Both the position numbers and the translations under genes were made by a program. From contig NZ_NVQF01000020.1 of assembly GCF_002592005.1 (NCBI RefSeq), positions 1-64,000 of the forward strand: a DNA stretch of 64,000 nucleotides, written 5' to 3'. The notes beneath the pieces were generated by a model. It did no database searches. It worked only from the letters and a program-made list of their open reading frames with translations, and was not told the DNA's origin. Source of the stretch: Mycolicibacterium palauense. GTDB lineage: Bacteria > Actinomycetota > Actinomycetes > Mycobacteriales > Mycobacteriaceae. This document shows positions 28,663-38,244 of the stretch, piece after piece; within the stretch, counting starts at the first letter, position 1; every line of letters starts with the position of its first letter.

Positions 28663-30084
28663 GTGACCGACAGCGCTGGCCACCTGGGGGGCCTGAGACT
28701 CCACGACACCATGACCGGTGCCGTGCGCGAGTTCACCCCGTTGCGGCCCGGCCACGCCTCGATCTACCTGTGCGGCGCCACCGTCCAGGGCCTACCGCAC
28801 ATCGGCCACGTGCGTTCGGGGGTGGCCTTCGACGTGTTGCGGCGCTGGCTGACCGCCAAGGGCTACGACGTGGCGTTCATCCGCAACGTGACCGACATCG
28901 ACGACAAGATCCTGGCCAAGGCCGCCGCGGCGCAGCGGCCGTGGTGGGAGTGGGCGGCCACCCACGAGCGCGCCTTCTCCGCGGCCTATGACGCGCTGGG
29001 CGTGCTGCCGCCGTCGGCGGAGCCCCGTGCCACCGGCCACATCACCCAGATGGTCGAGCTGATCGATCGGCTCATCGAGACCGGTCACGCCTACGCCGGC
29101 GGGGGAGACGTCTACTTCGACGTCCTCAGCTATCCCGAGTACGGGGCCCTGTCGGGGCACCGCATCGACGACGTCCACCAGGGCGAGGGCGTGGCCACCG
29201 GCAAGCGCGACCAGCGCGACTTCACGCTGTGGAAGGGCGCCAAACCCGGTGAGCCGTCCTGGCCGACGCCGTGGGGACGCGGGCGCCCGGGCTGGCACCT
29301 GGAGTGCTCGGCGATGGCGCACACCTATCTCGGACCGGCCTTCGACATCCACTGCGGCGGGATGGACCTGGTGTTCCCGCACCACGAGAACGAGATCGCG
29401 CAGAGCCGCGCCGCCGGTGACGGGTTCGCCCAGTACTGGCTGCACAACGGCTGGGTGACCATGGGCGGCGAGAAGATGAGCAAGTCGCTCGGCAACGTCC
29501 TGTCGATTCCCGCGGTGCTGCAACGGGTCCGGCCCGCCGAACTGCGCTACTACCTGGGCAGCGCGCACTACCGGTCGATGCTGGAGTTCTCCGAGACCGC
29601 GCTGCAGGACGCGGTGCGCGCCTACAGCGGCATCGAGGAGTTCCTGCACCGGGTCCGCGTCCGGGTCGGCGCCGTCGTACCCGGGCAGTGGAGCGGCCGC
29701 TTCGGGGCCGCGCTCGACGACGACCTGGCCGTGCCGGCCGCGTTGGCCGAAGTGCATGCCACCCGGGCCGAGGGCAACCGCGCGCTGGAATCCGGTGATC
29801 ACAACGGCGCCATGAGCGCCGCGACGTCCATCCGGGCGATGATGGGGATCCTGGGCTGTGACCCGCTCGACGAACGCTGGGAGACCCGCGACGAGACGTC
29901 GGCGGCGCTGGCCGCCATCGACGTCCTGGTGCAGTGGGCGCTGGCCAGCCGCCAGGAGGCCCGGACCCGCCGCGACTGGGCGCAGGCCGACGAGATCCGG
30001 GACCGGCTCAAGGAGGCGGGCATCGAGGTCACCGACACCGCCGACGGTCCGCAGTGGGCCCTTTCCGACGCGGACGGCAAGTAG
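28663..30084 (+). CDS. cysS: Cysteinyl-tRNA synthetase CysS
   Basis: A 473-residue class I synthetase. The HIGH motif lies in [15 protein letters not shown] in [10 protein letters not shown], and zinc-binding residues in [15 protein letters not shown] and HCGGMD...PHHENE. GTG 28663 gives the expected mycobacterial N-terminus. The stop overlaps the next gene's GTG, coupling it to the rRNA methyltransferase. Confidence 0.97.
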   Translation: MTDSAGHLGGLRLHDTMTGAVREFTPLRPGHASIYLCGATVQGLPHIGHVRSGVAFDVLRRWLTAKGYDVAFIRNVTDIDDKILAKAAAAQRPWWEWAATHERAFSAAYDALGVLPPSAEPRATGHITQMVELIDRLIETGHAYAGGGDVYFDVLSYPEYGALSGHRIDDVHQGEGVATGKRDQRDFTLWKGAKPGEPSWPTPWGRGRPGWHLECSAMAHTYLGPAFDIHCGGMDLVFPHHENEIAQSRAAGDGFAQYWLHNGWVTMGGEKMSKSLGNVLSIPAVLQRVRPAELRYYLGSAHYRSMLEFSETALQDAVRAYSGIEEFLHRVRVRVGAVVPGQWSGRFGAALDDDLAVPAALAEVHATRAEGNRALESGDHNGAMSAATSIRAMMGILGCDPLDERWETRDETSAALAAIDVLVQWALASRQEARTRRDWAQADEIRDRLKEAGIEVTDTADGPQWALSDADGK

Positions 30085-31025
30085 TGGCCGGCAACTCGCG
30101 GCGCCGGGGCGCGGTGCGCAAGCCCGGCAGCAAGAAGGGCCCGACGGTCGGTTCGGGCGGTGTCCGCCGCCGCGGGCTGGAGGGTCGCGGCGCCACCCCC
30201 CCGGCGCACATGCGCCCCGGGCACCCGGCGGCCAAGCGTGCCGACAAGGCGGCCCGGCAGCAGCAGGGGCGGCCCAAGAAGACCGACGACACCGAGATCG
30301 TCCTCGGCCGCAACCCGGTGGTCGAATGTCTGCGGGCCGGTGTTCCGGCCACCGCGCTCTACGTCGCCCTCGGTGCGGACTCCGACGAGCGGCTCACCGA
30401 ATCGGTCACCCGGGCCGCCGACGCGGGCATCGCGATCCTCGAGGTCCCCCGCACCGACCTGGACCGGATCGCGGCCAACGGGCTGCATCAGGGGCTGGCG
30501 CTGCAGGTGCCGCCCTACGACTACGCCCACCCCGACGATCTGCTGCGGGCGGCGGACACCGACGTCGAGCCGGCGCTGCTGGTGGCCCTGGACAACATCT
30601 CCGACCCCCGCAACCTGGGGGCGATCGTGCGTTCGGTGGCCGCGTTCGGCGGCCACGGTGTGGTGATTCCCCAGCGCCGCTCGGCCTCGGTGTCCGCGGT
30701 GGCCTGGCGCACCAGCGCCGGTGCGGCGGCCCGGCTGCCGGTGGCCCGGGCCACCAACCTGACCCGCACCCTCAAGGACTGGGCCGGGGCCGGGTTGCAG
30801 GTCGTCGGGCTCGACGCCGGCGGCGACACCACCGTCGACGAACTCGACGCGTCCGGCCCGATCGTGGTGGTGGTCGGCTCCGAGGGCAAGGGGTTGTCCC
30901 GGTTGGTCCGCGAGAACTGCGACACCATCGTCTCGATCCCGATGGCCGGCCCGACGGAGTCGCTCAACGCCTCGGTGGCCGCCGGGGTGGTGCTGGCCGA
31001 GATCGCCCGTCAGCGCCGGCACTGA
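30084..31025 (+). CDS. TrmH/RlmB-family 2'-O-ribose methyltransferase
   Basis: A 313-residue SPOUT methyltransferase (Rv3579c-like). A very basic, disordered N-terminus of about 65 residues precedes the substrate-binding domain (from [13 protein letters not shown]) and the knotted catalytic domain. SAM-binding motifs are [24 protein letters not shown] and [18 protein letters not shown]. The likely target is 23S rRNA, as for RlmB, but the exact nucleotide cannot be read from sequence. Confidence 0.92.
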   Translation: MAGNSRRRGAVRKPGSKKGPTVGSGGVRRRGLEGRGATPPAHMRPGHPAAKRADKAARQQQGRPKKTDDTEIVLGRNPVVECLRAGVPATALYVALGADSDERLTESVTRAADAGIAILEVPRTDLDRIAANGLHQGLALQVPPYDYAHPDDLLRAADTDVEPALLVALDNISDPRNLGAIVRSVAAFGGHGVVIPQRRSASVSAVAWRTSAGAAARLPVARATNLTRTLKDWAGAGLQVVGLDAGGDTTVDELDASGPIVVVVGSEGKGLSRLVRENCDTIVSIPMAGPTESLNASVAAGVVLAEIARQRRH

Positions 31026-31051
31026 GACGCACCGACACCCTACTGACACCC

Positions 31052-31095
31052 ACCGACAACACCGACAACGCTGTCAGCGCTGTCAGCGCTGTCAG
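31052..31095. repeat. Two 9-bp tandem arrays between convergent genes
   Basis: Two copies of ACCGACAAC (31052-31069) run into three exact copies of CGCTGTCAG (31069-31095) and a diverged fourth. The arrays fill the short gap between the methyltransferase stop and the penicillin-binding protein stop. Confidence 0.85.
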
Positions 31096-31100
31096 CGGCC

Positions 31101-32936
31101 TCAGCCGGCCAGCATCGGGCGCAGGAACGCCCCGGAGACCTCGACCGCCGGCGCGGAACTGTCACCACCGACAACCAGGGTCGCGAACGCCACGTCGGCG
31201 GCGATCCCGGCGAACCAGCCGTGTGAGTGCGTGTTGTCGCCGTACTCGGCGGTCCCGGTCTTGCCACCCAGGCCGTCGATGTCGGCGAGCTCGGTGGCGG
31301 TGCCCTCGCTGACCGTCAGCCGCATCATCTCCCGCAGGCCGGCGGCGACATCGGTGGGGATGGTCTGCGGGTCGGCGTCGGCCCGTGTCTGACTACCGGT
31401 CTGAGTATCGGTCTGACTCCCGGCCGCATCGCCGATGACCAGCGTCGGGATCACGGTGGAGCCGTGGCCCAGGCTGGCCTCGGCCACCGCCAGGCCGAAC
31501 GGGCTGACCGTCACGGTGCCCTGCCCGATCCCGTTCTCCACCCGCTGCGCCGGGGTGTCGGCATCGGGTACCCGGCCGGTGACGGTGGTCAGGCCCGGGA
31601 TGACGTAGTCGACCCCGATCCCGAACATTCGCGCGGTCCTGCCCAGCGCGTCGGGGGACAGCTGGTCGGCAAGCCGGGCCATGGTGGTGTTGCACGAGTG
31701 TGCGAACGCCTCCCGCAGCGGCACCGTGCCCAGATCGAATTCGTCTTCATTGGGGATGGTCCGGTTCTCGATGGTGATCTGTCCGGGGCACTGCACCGCG
31801 GTATCGGGGGTGACCAGGCCCGCCTGCATCGCGGCGGCGGTAGTGATGGTCTTGAACGTCGACCCCGGCGGGTACAGGCCGGTGACCGAGATCGGTCCCT
31901 GGGCGTCGGCGGCGTCGTTCTGGGCGATCGCCAGGATCCCGCCGGTGGTCGTGGACAGTGCCACCAGGACCGTCGGCCGCGGATCGGTGGCCACCGCCTG
32001 CTGAGCCAGCAGCTGCATGCGGGTGTCGATGGTGGTCCGGATCGGCGGGGTGTCGCGCGCAGGCGTGGACGTCAGCTCCTCGGCGGGTGAGCCGTCCTCG
32101 GACACCAGCGCCACCGACCAGCCGGCCGTCGCGTCGATCGCCCGCTGCCACAGTGGTTTCAGGCCGTCGATCACCGGCGAGGACAGCTGCGGGTTGGCTG
32201 TCAGCAACGCACCCTGGCGGCGGACCGCGACCCCGGGAATCGAGTCCAGCTGCGCCGAGACCTGGTCGAGGTCGGCCCGGCGCAGCGTCATCACGGTCAC
32301 GGTGTCCTCGGCGTCTTCGTCGTCTCCGGGAGCACCGGCGCCGAACTGTGCCTGGATCGAGTCGGCGCTGACGGTGTCGAAGCGGCCCAGCACATCGGCC
32401 AGGGCCGCCGCCGAATCCCGGTGTGCGCGGTCCAACGTGACCAGTCCGACGGTCTGCCAGTCCATCAGCGGTTGACCGTCGCGGTCCACGATCGGCGTCA
32501 GGAGGTCCTTGTCGTCGCTGAACCGAAACGTCAGGCCCGGCCGCAGCTTCGGGTGCAGCACGGTGGGCGACCAGTCGACGCGCCAGCGGCCGTCGGCCCG
32601 TGACGCGGTGGCCTCGGCGTCGTAACGGAACTCACGGTCGCCACCGAACGACCAGGTGTAGGCCAGGGTGGTGTGTGCGGTGTCGCCGTCGTCCCGGACG
32701 TCGCCGACGGAGACGCCCACCCGCGCGTCGGCGCCCATCCCGTCCAGCATGGACCGGATCGGCGGCTGGGCCGCAGCGGGATCGTCCGTCTCGGCGGCGG
32801 CGGCCTCGGCATTTCGCCCCTGCACCGCGTGCGCGAACCCCTCGAACGCCGACTCCGGGCCGGTGGCAGACCACGAGCATCCCGCGGCGCCCGCCGCTAC
32901 CGCCCAGAGCATCAGCAGAATCATCAGACGTGGCAT
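31101..32936 (-). CDS. Penicillin-binding lipoprotein (MecA_N plus transpeptidase domain)
   Basis: A 611-residue exported protein with a signal peptide and lipobox AAGC. A MecA_N/NTF2-like domain (about 30-140) and a dimerisation-type segment (to about 280) precede the transpeptidase domain. That domain shows STFK (catalytic serine), SCN and KTGT motifs. It resembles Rv2864c-type class B penicillin-binding lipoproteins that cross-link peptidoglycan. M. tuberculosis has no such gene at this locus, so it is an insertion relative to that order. Confidence 0.9.
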   Translation of the reverse strand: MPRLMILLMLWAVAAGAAGCSWSATGPESAFEGFAHAVQGRNAEAAAAETDDPAAAQPPIRSMLDGMGADARVGVSVGDVRDDGDTAHTTLAYTWSFGGDREFRYDAEATASRADGRWRVDWSPTVLHPKLRPGLTFRFSDDKDLLTPIVDRDGQPLMDWQTVGLVTLDRAHRDSAAALADVLGRFDTVSADSIQAQFGAGAPGDDEDAEDTVTVMTLRRADLDQVSAQLDSIPGVAVRRQGALLTANPQLSSPVIDGLKPLWQRAIDATAGWSVALVSEDGSPAEELTSTPARDTPPIRTTIDTRMQLLAQQAVATDPRPTVLVALSTTTGGILAIAQNDAADAQGPISVTGLYPPGSTFKTITTAAAMQAGLVTPDTAVQCPGQITIENRTIPNEDEFDLGTVPLREAFAHSCNTTMARLADQLSPDALGRTARMFGIGVDYVIPGLTTVTGRVPDADTPAQRVENGIGQGTVTVSPFGLAVAEASLGHGSTVIPTLVIGDAAGSQTDTQTGSQTRADADPQTIPTDVAAGLREMMRLTVSEGTATELADIDGLGGKTGTAEYGDNTHSHGWFAGIAADVAFATLVVGGDSSAPAVEVSGAFLRPMLAG

Positions 32937-33001
32937 ATCGGGTGTGAGCAAAGCACGCGGGCCGTGCCCGCCGTCAAGTCGCCGCACCGGGCCGGCGCGC
33001 G

Positions 33002-34249
33002 TCAGGAGCCGAGGAGCCACCAGCCACCCCACAACGCCAGCACCGCCGGCACCAACGTCAGCGGTACCGACAACAGTCCCAGGACGGTGAACTCGCCGAC
33101 CCGGGTCGGCACCCCGTCGGCGTTGAGCACCCGCCGCCACAGCAAGTTGGACAGCGACCCCACATAGGTCAGGTTCGGGCCGATGTTGACCCCGATCAGC
33201 ACCGCCAGCACCGCGGCCGGTCCCGCCTGCGCGACCAGCGGTAGCAGCACCAGCACGGCGGGCAGGTTGTTGACGACGTTGGCCAGCACCGCCGCCACCG
33301 CGGCGTAACCCAGCAGCGCGAGCAGGCCGCTGCCCTCGGGCAGGATCCACCGCATCCAGCTCTGCAGACCGTTGGCCATGACCGCGGCCACCACGATGCC
33401 CAGCGCGGGAACGAACACCAGGAACGGCAGGTTGGCGGCCCGGGCGATGCCGACCACCGAGCTGCGCCCGTCCCAGAGCGCCCGCCCGGCCAGCAGCGCG
33501 GCCCCCGCCGCCGCGGCCCACACCGGCTCGACACCCAGCATGGAGGTCACCGCGAAACCGGCCAGCGTCAACCCGAGCACCGCCAGCGTGAACCGGGGCA
33601 GCCGCGGCGGATCCACCGCCGGTGGCGGCGGCACCGGGCGCAGGTCGACGGCGAACACGCGGCGGAACAGCAGGTACTCCGCGGCGATCGCCACCGCCCA
33701 CGGCAGCGCCATCAGTGCGCTGAAATGCAGGAAGGACAACCCGGCGGTGGCGAAGGCCAGCAGATTGGTCAGATTGGACACCGGAAGCAACAGCGACGCG
33801 GTGTTCGACAGGTGCGCGGTGGCGTAGGCGTGTGGACGCACCGGCACGTCCAGGGTGCGGGCGGTGGCCAGCACGACCGGGGTGAGCAGCACGACGGTGG
33901 CGTCCAGCGACAGCACCGCGGTGGTGGCCGCGGCGATCACGAAGACCCGGCCCAGCAGGCGGCGCGGGTTCCCGGCGGACGAGCGCGCCATCAACGCCCC
34001 GAACGCCCGGAACAGGCCCTCGTCGTCGCACAGCTTGGCCAGCACCAGCACCGCGGCCAGGAACGCGACGACCGGCAGCAGCCGGCGGGCCTCCGCCACG
34101 GCCTCGGTCGTCGTCACCACACCGACGGCGATGAGGATCCCCGCCGCGGGCACCGCCACGACCGCCTCGGACCACCCCCGTGGCCGCGCGATGGCGAACG
34201 CCAGGACCAGCGCGAGCAGGGCCAGCGCCAGCAGCAACGCGGCGTTCAC
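33002..34249 (-). CDS. ArsB/SLC13-type anion permease (Rv3578-like)
   Basis: A 415-residue polytopic membrane protein with about 10-11 helices, of the ArsB/NhaD/SLC13 ion-transporter group. Family-type segments include the re-entrant-like LLLPVSNLTNLLAFATAG and GVNIGPNLTYVGSLSNLLW. The M. tuberculosis orthologue is called ArsB2; no arsC or arsR lies nearby, so arsenite as substrate is not supported by context. The GTG start overlaps the downstream metallo-hydrolase gene's stop by four bases. Confidence 0.85.
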   Translation of the reverse strand: MNAALLLALALLALVLAFAIARPRGWSEAVVAVPAAGILIAVGVVTTTEAVAEARRLLPVVAFLAAVLVLAKLCDDEGLFRAFGALMARSSAGNPRRLLGRVFVIAAATTAVLSLDATVVLLTPVVLATARTLDVPVRPHAYATAHLSNTASLLLPVSNLTNLLAFATAGLSFLHFSALMALPWAVAIAAEYLLFRRVFAVDLRPVPPPPAVDPPRLPRFTLAVLGLTLAGFAVTSMLGVEPVWAAAAGAALLAGRALWDGRSSVVGIARAANLPFLVFVPALGIVVAAVMANGLQSWMRWILPEGSGLLALLGYAAVAAVLANVVNNLPAVLVLLPLVAQAGPAAVLAVLIGVNIGPNLTYVGSLSNLLWRRVLNADGVPTRVGEFTVLGLLSVPLTLVPAVLALWGGWWLLGS

Positions 34250-35166
34250 GCCCAGGGGTCCTCGGCGCGCCAGACCGTGGGCAGGTGCAGGGCCGCGCCG
34301 TCGCGGCCGGCCAGCTCGGTCAGCACCCGCAGCGAGACGTCCAGGTCGTCACCGGCGAACGGCAGCGCGCGCAGCGGCTTGGACAGCGGCCGGAAGAAGT
34401 CGTCCCAGTGGATGGCGACGACGGTGCGGGCGCCGACCGCGGCGACGGTGTGCTCCCAGTAGTCGGTCAGATAGCGGCGTGGCAGCACCCCGAGCTGACC
34501 GATCCCCAGGTAGGCGACCTCGGCCCGGTAGCCGTCGAGGACTCCCGGCCGAAAACCGGCGCTGCCCTGGATCAGGCACCGCCGCCCCGAGGGCCGGTGC
34601 TCGACGAGCATCGACCACGCTTCGCCGCACCGGTAGGCCGATGCGCGCACCGGCGGCCGGACCGGGTGGTCGATGACACCGGGGTAGCGGTCGGGTGGGC
34701 AGTGGCTCGATTCGACCAGGGTGACCTCGAAGTGGCCGAGGCTCATCGGTACACCCGGTGTCGCCACCCGGATGCGGTCGTCGGGCAGCCCGTGACCGCG
34801 TCCGACGTTGGCCGTCGAGGTTCCGCCCACCAGCGGCGCCCCGGTGCGCTCGGCCACCACCGCGGAGTCCATGGCGTGGTCGAAGTGGCTGTGCACGCAC
34901 AGCACGGCGTCGAGCTTGCGGACCCCGGCGCGGGACAGGCAGCCCTCGATGCGCGGCAGTGCGGGCGCTATCCGCCCGGCGCCCACCCGCAACAGGCCGG
35001 GCCGGGAGAAGAACCCGTCGGTCATCAGCGCCGACTCGCCGTCGTCGAGGAGCAGCGTCGACACCCCGAGCCAGGTGGCGGACAACGGCGACGAGGAGGT
35101 GGCCGCGGGCACCCCGAAGAGCGCCGCGTGCCGGGTCAGGTCCGGCCGGCCGGGCTTGAGACGCAT
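34246..35166 (-). CDS. Metallo-beta-lactamase-fold protein (Rv3577-like)
   Basis: A 306-residue protein with the metal-binding motif HSHFDHAMD, a later histidine in ESSHCPPD and a C-terminal IHWDDF. These fit the UPF0173/MBL-fold hydrolases with a two-metal centre. Substrate unknown. ATG 35166 touches the pxpA stop (TGATG), so the two are translated together. Confidence 0.82.
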   Translation of the reverse strand: MRLKPGRPDLTRHAALFGVPAATSSSPLSATWLGVSTLLLDDGESALMTDGFFSRPGLLRVGAGRIAPALPRIEGCLSRAGVRKLDAVLCVHSHFDHAMDSAVVAERTGAPLVGGTSTANVGRGHGLPDDRIRVATPGVPMSLGHFEVTLVESSHCPPDRYPGVIDHPVRPPVRASAYRCGEAWSMLVEHRPSGRRCLIQGSAGFRPGVLDGYRAEVAYLGIGQLGVLPRRYLTDYWEHTVAAVGARTVVAIHWDDFFRPLSKPLRALPFAGDDLDVSLRVLTELAGRDGAALHLPTVWRAEDPWA

Positions 35167-35933
35167 CAGCAGAACGCCCGCAGGTGAATGCCGGCGTCGC
35201 GCAGCTGCTCCCAGACCGCGCCGGCGATGTGGATGGCGCCGGGGGAGTCGCCGTGCACGCACACCGATTCCACGTCGATGTCGATGTCGGTGCCGTCGAT
35301 GGCCGTCACCCGGCGGGTGGTCACCATGTCGATGACGCGCTGGGCGATCTCCTCGGGCTGATGCAGAACGGCGCCGGGTTCGCCGCGCGGCACGAGCCGG
35401 CCGTCGGGCCGGTAGGCGCGGTCGGCGAAGGCCTCGGCGACCGTGCGCAGTCCGGCGTTTCGGGCCTCGGCGAAGAACGCCGACCCGGCCTGCCCGAGCA
35501 CCGGCAGCCCGGGGTCGACCGCGCGGACCGCCTCGGCGACGGCCCTGGCCTGACGCGGATCGGTCATCGCCGTGTTGTACAGCGCGCCATGGGGTTTGAC
35601 ATAACTGACGGTGGTTCCGCCGGCCGTGGCCAGCGCCTGCAGGGCGCCGATCTGATAGACGACGTCGGCGGTGAGGTCGGTCGGCGCGACGTCGATGTAG
35701 CGGCGGCCGAAACCGGCCAGGTCGCGGTAGCTGACCTGGGCGCCGACCCGGACACCGCGGCCGGCGGCGCCGTGGCACACCCGCAGCAGGCTGGTGGGGT
35801 CGCCGGCATGGAATCCGCAGGCGACGTTGGCGCTGGTGACGATGTCGAGCATGGCCTCGTCGTCGCCGAGCTGCCACACGCCGAACCCCTCACCGAGGTC
35901 GGCGTTGAGGTCGACCGAGGATTCCGCGCCCAC
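35166..35933 (-). CDS. pxpA: 5-oxoprolinase subunit A-like protein (LamB/YcsF, PxpA)
   Basis: A 255-residue TIM-like barrel of the LamB/YcsF family: DLNADLGEGFG at the N-terminus, ANVACGFHAGD, VKPHGALYN and CVHGDSP. In PxpABC it helps hydrolyse 5-oxoproline to glutamate. The partner genes pxpB and pxpC are not next to it here. The start is GTG. Confidence 0.92.
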   Translation of the reverse strand: MGAESSVDLNADLGEGFGVWQLGDDEAMLDIVTSANVACGFHAGDPTSLLRVCHGAAGRGVRVGAQVSYRDLAGFGRRYIDVAPTDLTADVVYQIGALQALATAGGTTVSYVKPHGALYNTAMTDPRQARAVAEAVRAVDPGLPVLGQAGSAFFAEARNAGLRTVAEAFADRAYRPDGRLVPRGEPGAVLHQPEEIAQRVIDMVTTRRVTAIDGTDIDIDVESVCVHGDSPGAIHIAGAVWEQLRDAGIHLRAFC

Positions 35934-35983
35934 GAGGCATCAGCCTAGGCGCTGTGGGACCTGCCGCGGGCCGCCTACGGAGG

Positions 35984-37132
35984 TCAGTCGGAATGGGTAT
36001 GCGTCGCCCCCCACGCCGGTAGCGGGTCGGGAAATCGCTGCCAGTGTTGTTCTCCGATGACGAGTTCGTCGTCGGTGAGCAGCGCGGACTCCAACTGTGC
36101 GGTGATCGCCGCGCGGTCGATGCGCACGCCGATGAAGACGATCTCCTGGCCCGGCGGGATCTCGGTCGTCGCCCAGTACTGCGCGGGTTCGATGACCAGG
36201 TTCGGGCCGGCCTGCGACCAGATGGCGGCGATCGCCGGCCGGCTGGCGATCCAACAGAACCCCTTGCTGCGCAGTACGCCGTTCATCCGTGCCAGAACAC
36301 CGACGAGCCGTTGCGGATGGAACGGACGTTGGGCGCGGAAGGTCATCGAGCCGATTCCGTACTCCTCGGTCTCGGGGGTGTGGCCGCCCGCGATTTCCTC
36401 GTCCCACCCCGGTGCCTGTGCCGCAGTGATCGGGTCAAACAGGCCGGTGTCGAGCACCTCGGCGAGGTCGACCTTGCCGTGATCGGTGTGGATCAGTTCG
36501 GCGTTGGGGTTGAGCCGGCGCACCACCGCTTCGACGGCGCCGAGCTGCTGCACGCCCACGAGGTCGGTCTTGTTGAGAATCAGGACGTCGGCGAATTCGA
36601 CCTGGTCGACGAGCAGGTCGGCGATGCTGCGGGCGTCCCCTTCCCCGGCGCTCAGGTCCCGTTCGGCCAGCGCCTCGCCCCGGGTCAGCTCGGTCAGGAA
36701 GGTCGCGGCGTCGATGACGGTGACCATGGTGTCCAGCCGTGCCAGCCGGCCCAGGCTGAAACCGTCTTCGAACTCCCAGTCGAACGTCGCGGCCACGGGC
36801 ATCGGTTCGGAGATGCCCGTGGACTCGATGACCAGCTGGTCGAACCGGCCTTGCTTGGCCAACGCGGCCACCGCCTCGATGAGGTCTTCCCGCAGCGTGC
36901 AGCAGATGCAGCCGTTGGTCAGTTCGACGAGCTTCTCCTCGGTGCGGTCCAGATGGCCCTGCCCGGCGACCAGGGCGGCGTCGATGTTCACCTCGCTCAT
37001 GTCGTTGACGATCACCGCCACCCGCCGGCCCTCCCGGTTGGCCAGGATGTGGTTGAGCAGTGTCGTCTTGCCGGAACCGAGGAAGCCGGACAAGACGGTG
37101 ACGGGCAGGCGTTCGGGGATGCTGAGGGTCAT
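35984..37132 (-). CDS. COG0523-family GTPase metallochaperone, Zur-regulated
   Basis: A 382-residue G3E GTPase with Walker [10 protein letters not shown], the metal-binding [12 protein letters not shown] and guanine-specificity NKTD, followed by a CobW C-terminal domain and a histidine-containing tail (THTHSD). Zinc-repressed members are thought to deliver zinc to key proteins during shortage. ATG 37132 is seven bases from the Zur-like box. The gene is divergent from znuA, so the two share zinc control. Confidence 0.9.
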   Translation of the reverse strand: MTLSIPERLPVTVLSGFLGSGKTTLLNHILANREGRRVAVIVNDMSEVNIDAALVAGQGHLDRTEEKLVELTNGCICCTLREDLIEAVAALAKQGRFDQLVIESTGISEPMPVAATFDWEFEDGFSLGRLARLDTMVTVIDAATFLTELTRGEALAERDLSAGEGDARSIADLLVDQVEFADVLILNKTDLVGVQQLGAVEAVVRRLNPNAELIHTDHGKVDLAEVLDTGLFDPITAAQAPGWDEEIAGGHTPETEEYGIGSMTFRAQRPFHPQRLVGVLARMNGVLRSKGFCWIASRPAIAAIWSQAGPNLVIEPAQYWATTEIPPGQEIVFIGVRIDRAAITAQLESALLTDDELVIGEQHWQRFPDPLPAWGATHTHSD

Positions 37133-37137
37133 AACCT

Positions 37138-37158
37138 TAATGATAACGATTTCCATTA
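37138..37158 (-). promoter_or_regulatory. Zur-type operator for the COG0523 gene
   Basis: Half-sites TAATGATAA and TTTCCATTA flank a CGA centre and form a 21-bp imperfect palindrome of the mycobacterial Zur/Fur kind. Read on the minus strand, TATCAT inside the box is a good -10 element placed seven bases before the start codon. Confidence 0.75.
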
Positions 37159-37180
37159 AGGCCCCTCCGTGTGCGGTCGC

Positions 37181-37201
37181 TAATGGAAACGATTACCATT
37201 A
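37181..37201 (+). promoter_or_regulatory. Zur-type operator for znuACB
   Basis: Half-sites TAATGGAAA and TTACCATTA flank CGA. Its centre is 43 bases from that of the first box, about four helical turns. TACCAT (37194-37199) inside the box would place transcription start close to GTG 37207. Confidence 0.78.
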
Positions 37202-37206
37202 TCGCC

Positions 37207-38244
37207 GTGAACCGACAGTCTCCCCACTCTCTGCGTCTCTCCCCGCTGCGCGCCCTGGCCGCCGCCACCGTTCTCGCCGCACCGTTCGTGCTGGCCTCGT
37301 GCTCGTCGAGCAGCGAAACCCCACCGACTAGCGAGACGTCGGGGACGACCTCGGCGGTGGCGGCCGGGTCGTGCCCGACGGAACCGGTCGCGGTGACCAC
37401 CAGCGTGGACCAGTGGGGCGATATCGTCTCTGCCCTCGGCGGTGGCTGCGCCGACGTGACCACCGTGCTGCAGAGCTCCTCGGTCGACCCGCACGACTAC
37501 GAACCCTCCCCGGCCGACGCTGCAGCCTTCAATGGCGCGCAACTCGTGGTTCTCAACGGTGGCCACTACGACGAGTGGGCCGCCAAACTGGCGGAAAGCT
37601 CGGCCCCGAACGCCCCGGTGGTCAACGCCATCGAACTGACCGAGGGAGCGCACGGTGCCGACGAACATGCCGACGAACATGCCGACGAGCACGACCACGA
37701 CCACGCCGACGGGATCAACCCGCACGTCTGGTACAACCCCTCCACAGTGACCGCGGTCGTCGATGCTGTGACCGCGCAACTGAGCACCATCGCCCCCGAC
37801 GCGTCCGACTACTTCAAGGGACGGCGCAGCGAGTTCGCCGAGTCCATGCAGCCGTACGACAACGCGATCGCCAAAATCAAGGCGGGAGCCACCGGCAAGA
37901 GCTATGCGGCCACCGAGAGCGTCTTCGACGACATGGCCGCGGCGCTGGGCCTGCAGAACAAGACGCCCCAGGGGTATCAGGCCAGTTCCAGCAACGAAAC
38001 CGACCCCTCGCCGGCCGATCTGAACGCCTTCCTGACCCTGCTCGGCGACAGGGGGGTCGACGTGCTGATCTACAACACGCAGACCGAGGGGTCGGTTCCC
38101 CAGCAGATCCGCAGCGCCGCCGAAGGTGCCGGTATCCCGGTCGTGGAAGTCACCGAAACGGTGGCGCCGGGAGCCGATTCGTTCGAGGCTTGGCAGGTGG
38201 ACCAACTCACCTCCCTGGCCAAGGCGCTCGGTGTCACTCTCTGA
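37207..38244 (+). CDS. znuA: Zinc ABC transporter substrate-binding lipoprotein ZnuA
   Basis: A 345-residue lipoprotein: signal peptide with lipobox LASC, then a cluster A-I metal-binding fold. The metal-delivery loop is very histidine/acid-rich (EHADEHADEHDHDHADG) and zinc ligands are expected in DPHDYEPSP, INPHVWYNP and later loops. GTG 37207 starts directly after the Zur box; ATG 37183 would start inside it. Confidence 0.93.
   Translation: MNRQSPHSLRLSPLRALAAATVLAAPFVLASCSSSSETPPTSETSGTTSAVAAGSCPTEPVAVTTSVDQWGDIVSALGGGCADVTTVLQSSSVDPHDYEPSPADAAAFNGAQLVVLNGGHYDEWAAKLAESSAPNAPVVNAIELTEGAHGADEHADEHADEHDHDHADGINPHVWYNPSTVTAVVDAVTAQLSTIAPDASDYFKGRRSEFAESMQPYDNAIAKIKAGATGKSYAATESVFDDMAAALGLQNKTPQGYQASSSNETDPSPADLNAFLTLLGDRGVDVLIYNTQTEGSVPQQIRSAAEGAGIPVVEVTETVAPGADSFEAWQVDQLTSLAKALGVTL

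Noticed and set aside
32937-34175. N-terminal extension of the penicillin-binding protein to more than 1,000 residues
   Set aside because: The extension is an off-frame reading of the ArsB-type permease; a signal peptide with lipobox begins at ATG 32936.
33725-34676. Plus-strand ORFs opposite the permease and metallo-hydrolase genes
   Set aside because: Low-complexity Arg/Gln/Gly composition mirrors the opposite strand; no start signal or family resemblance.
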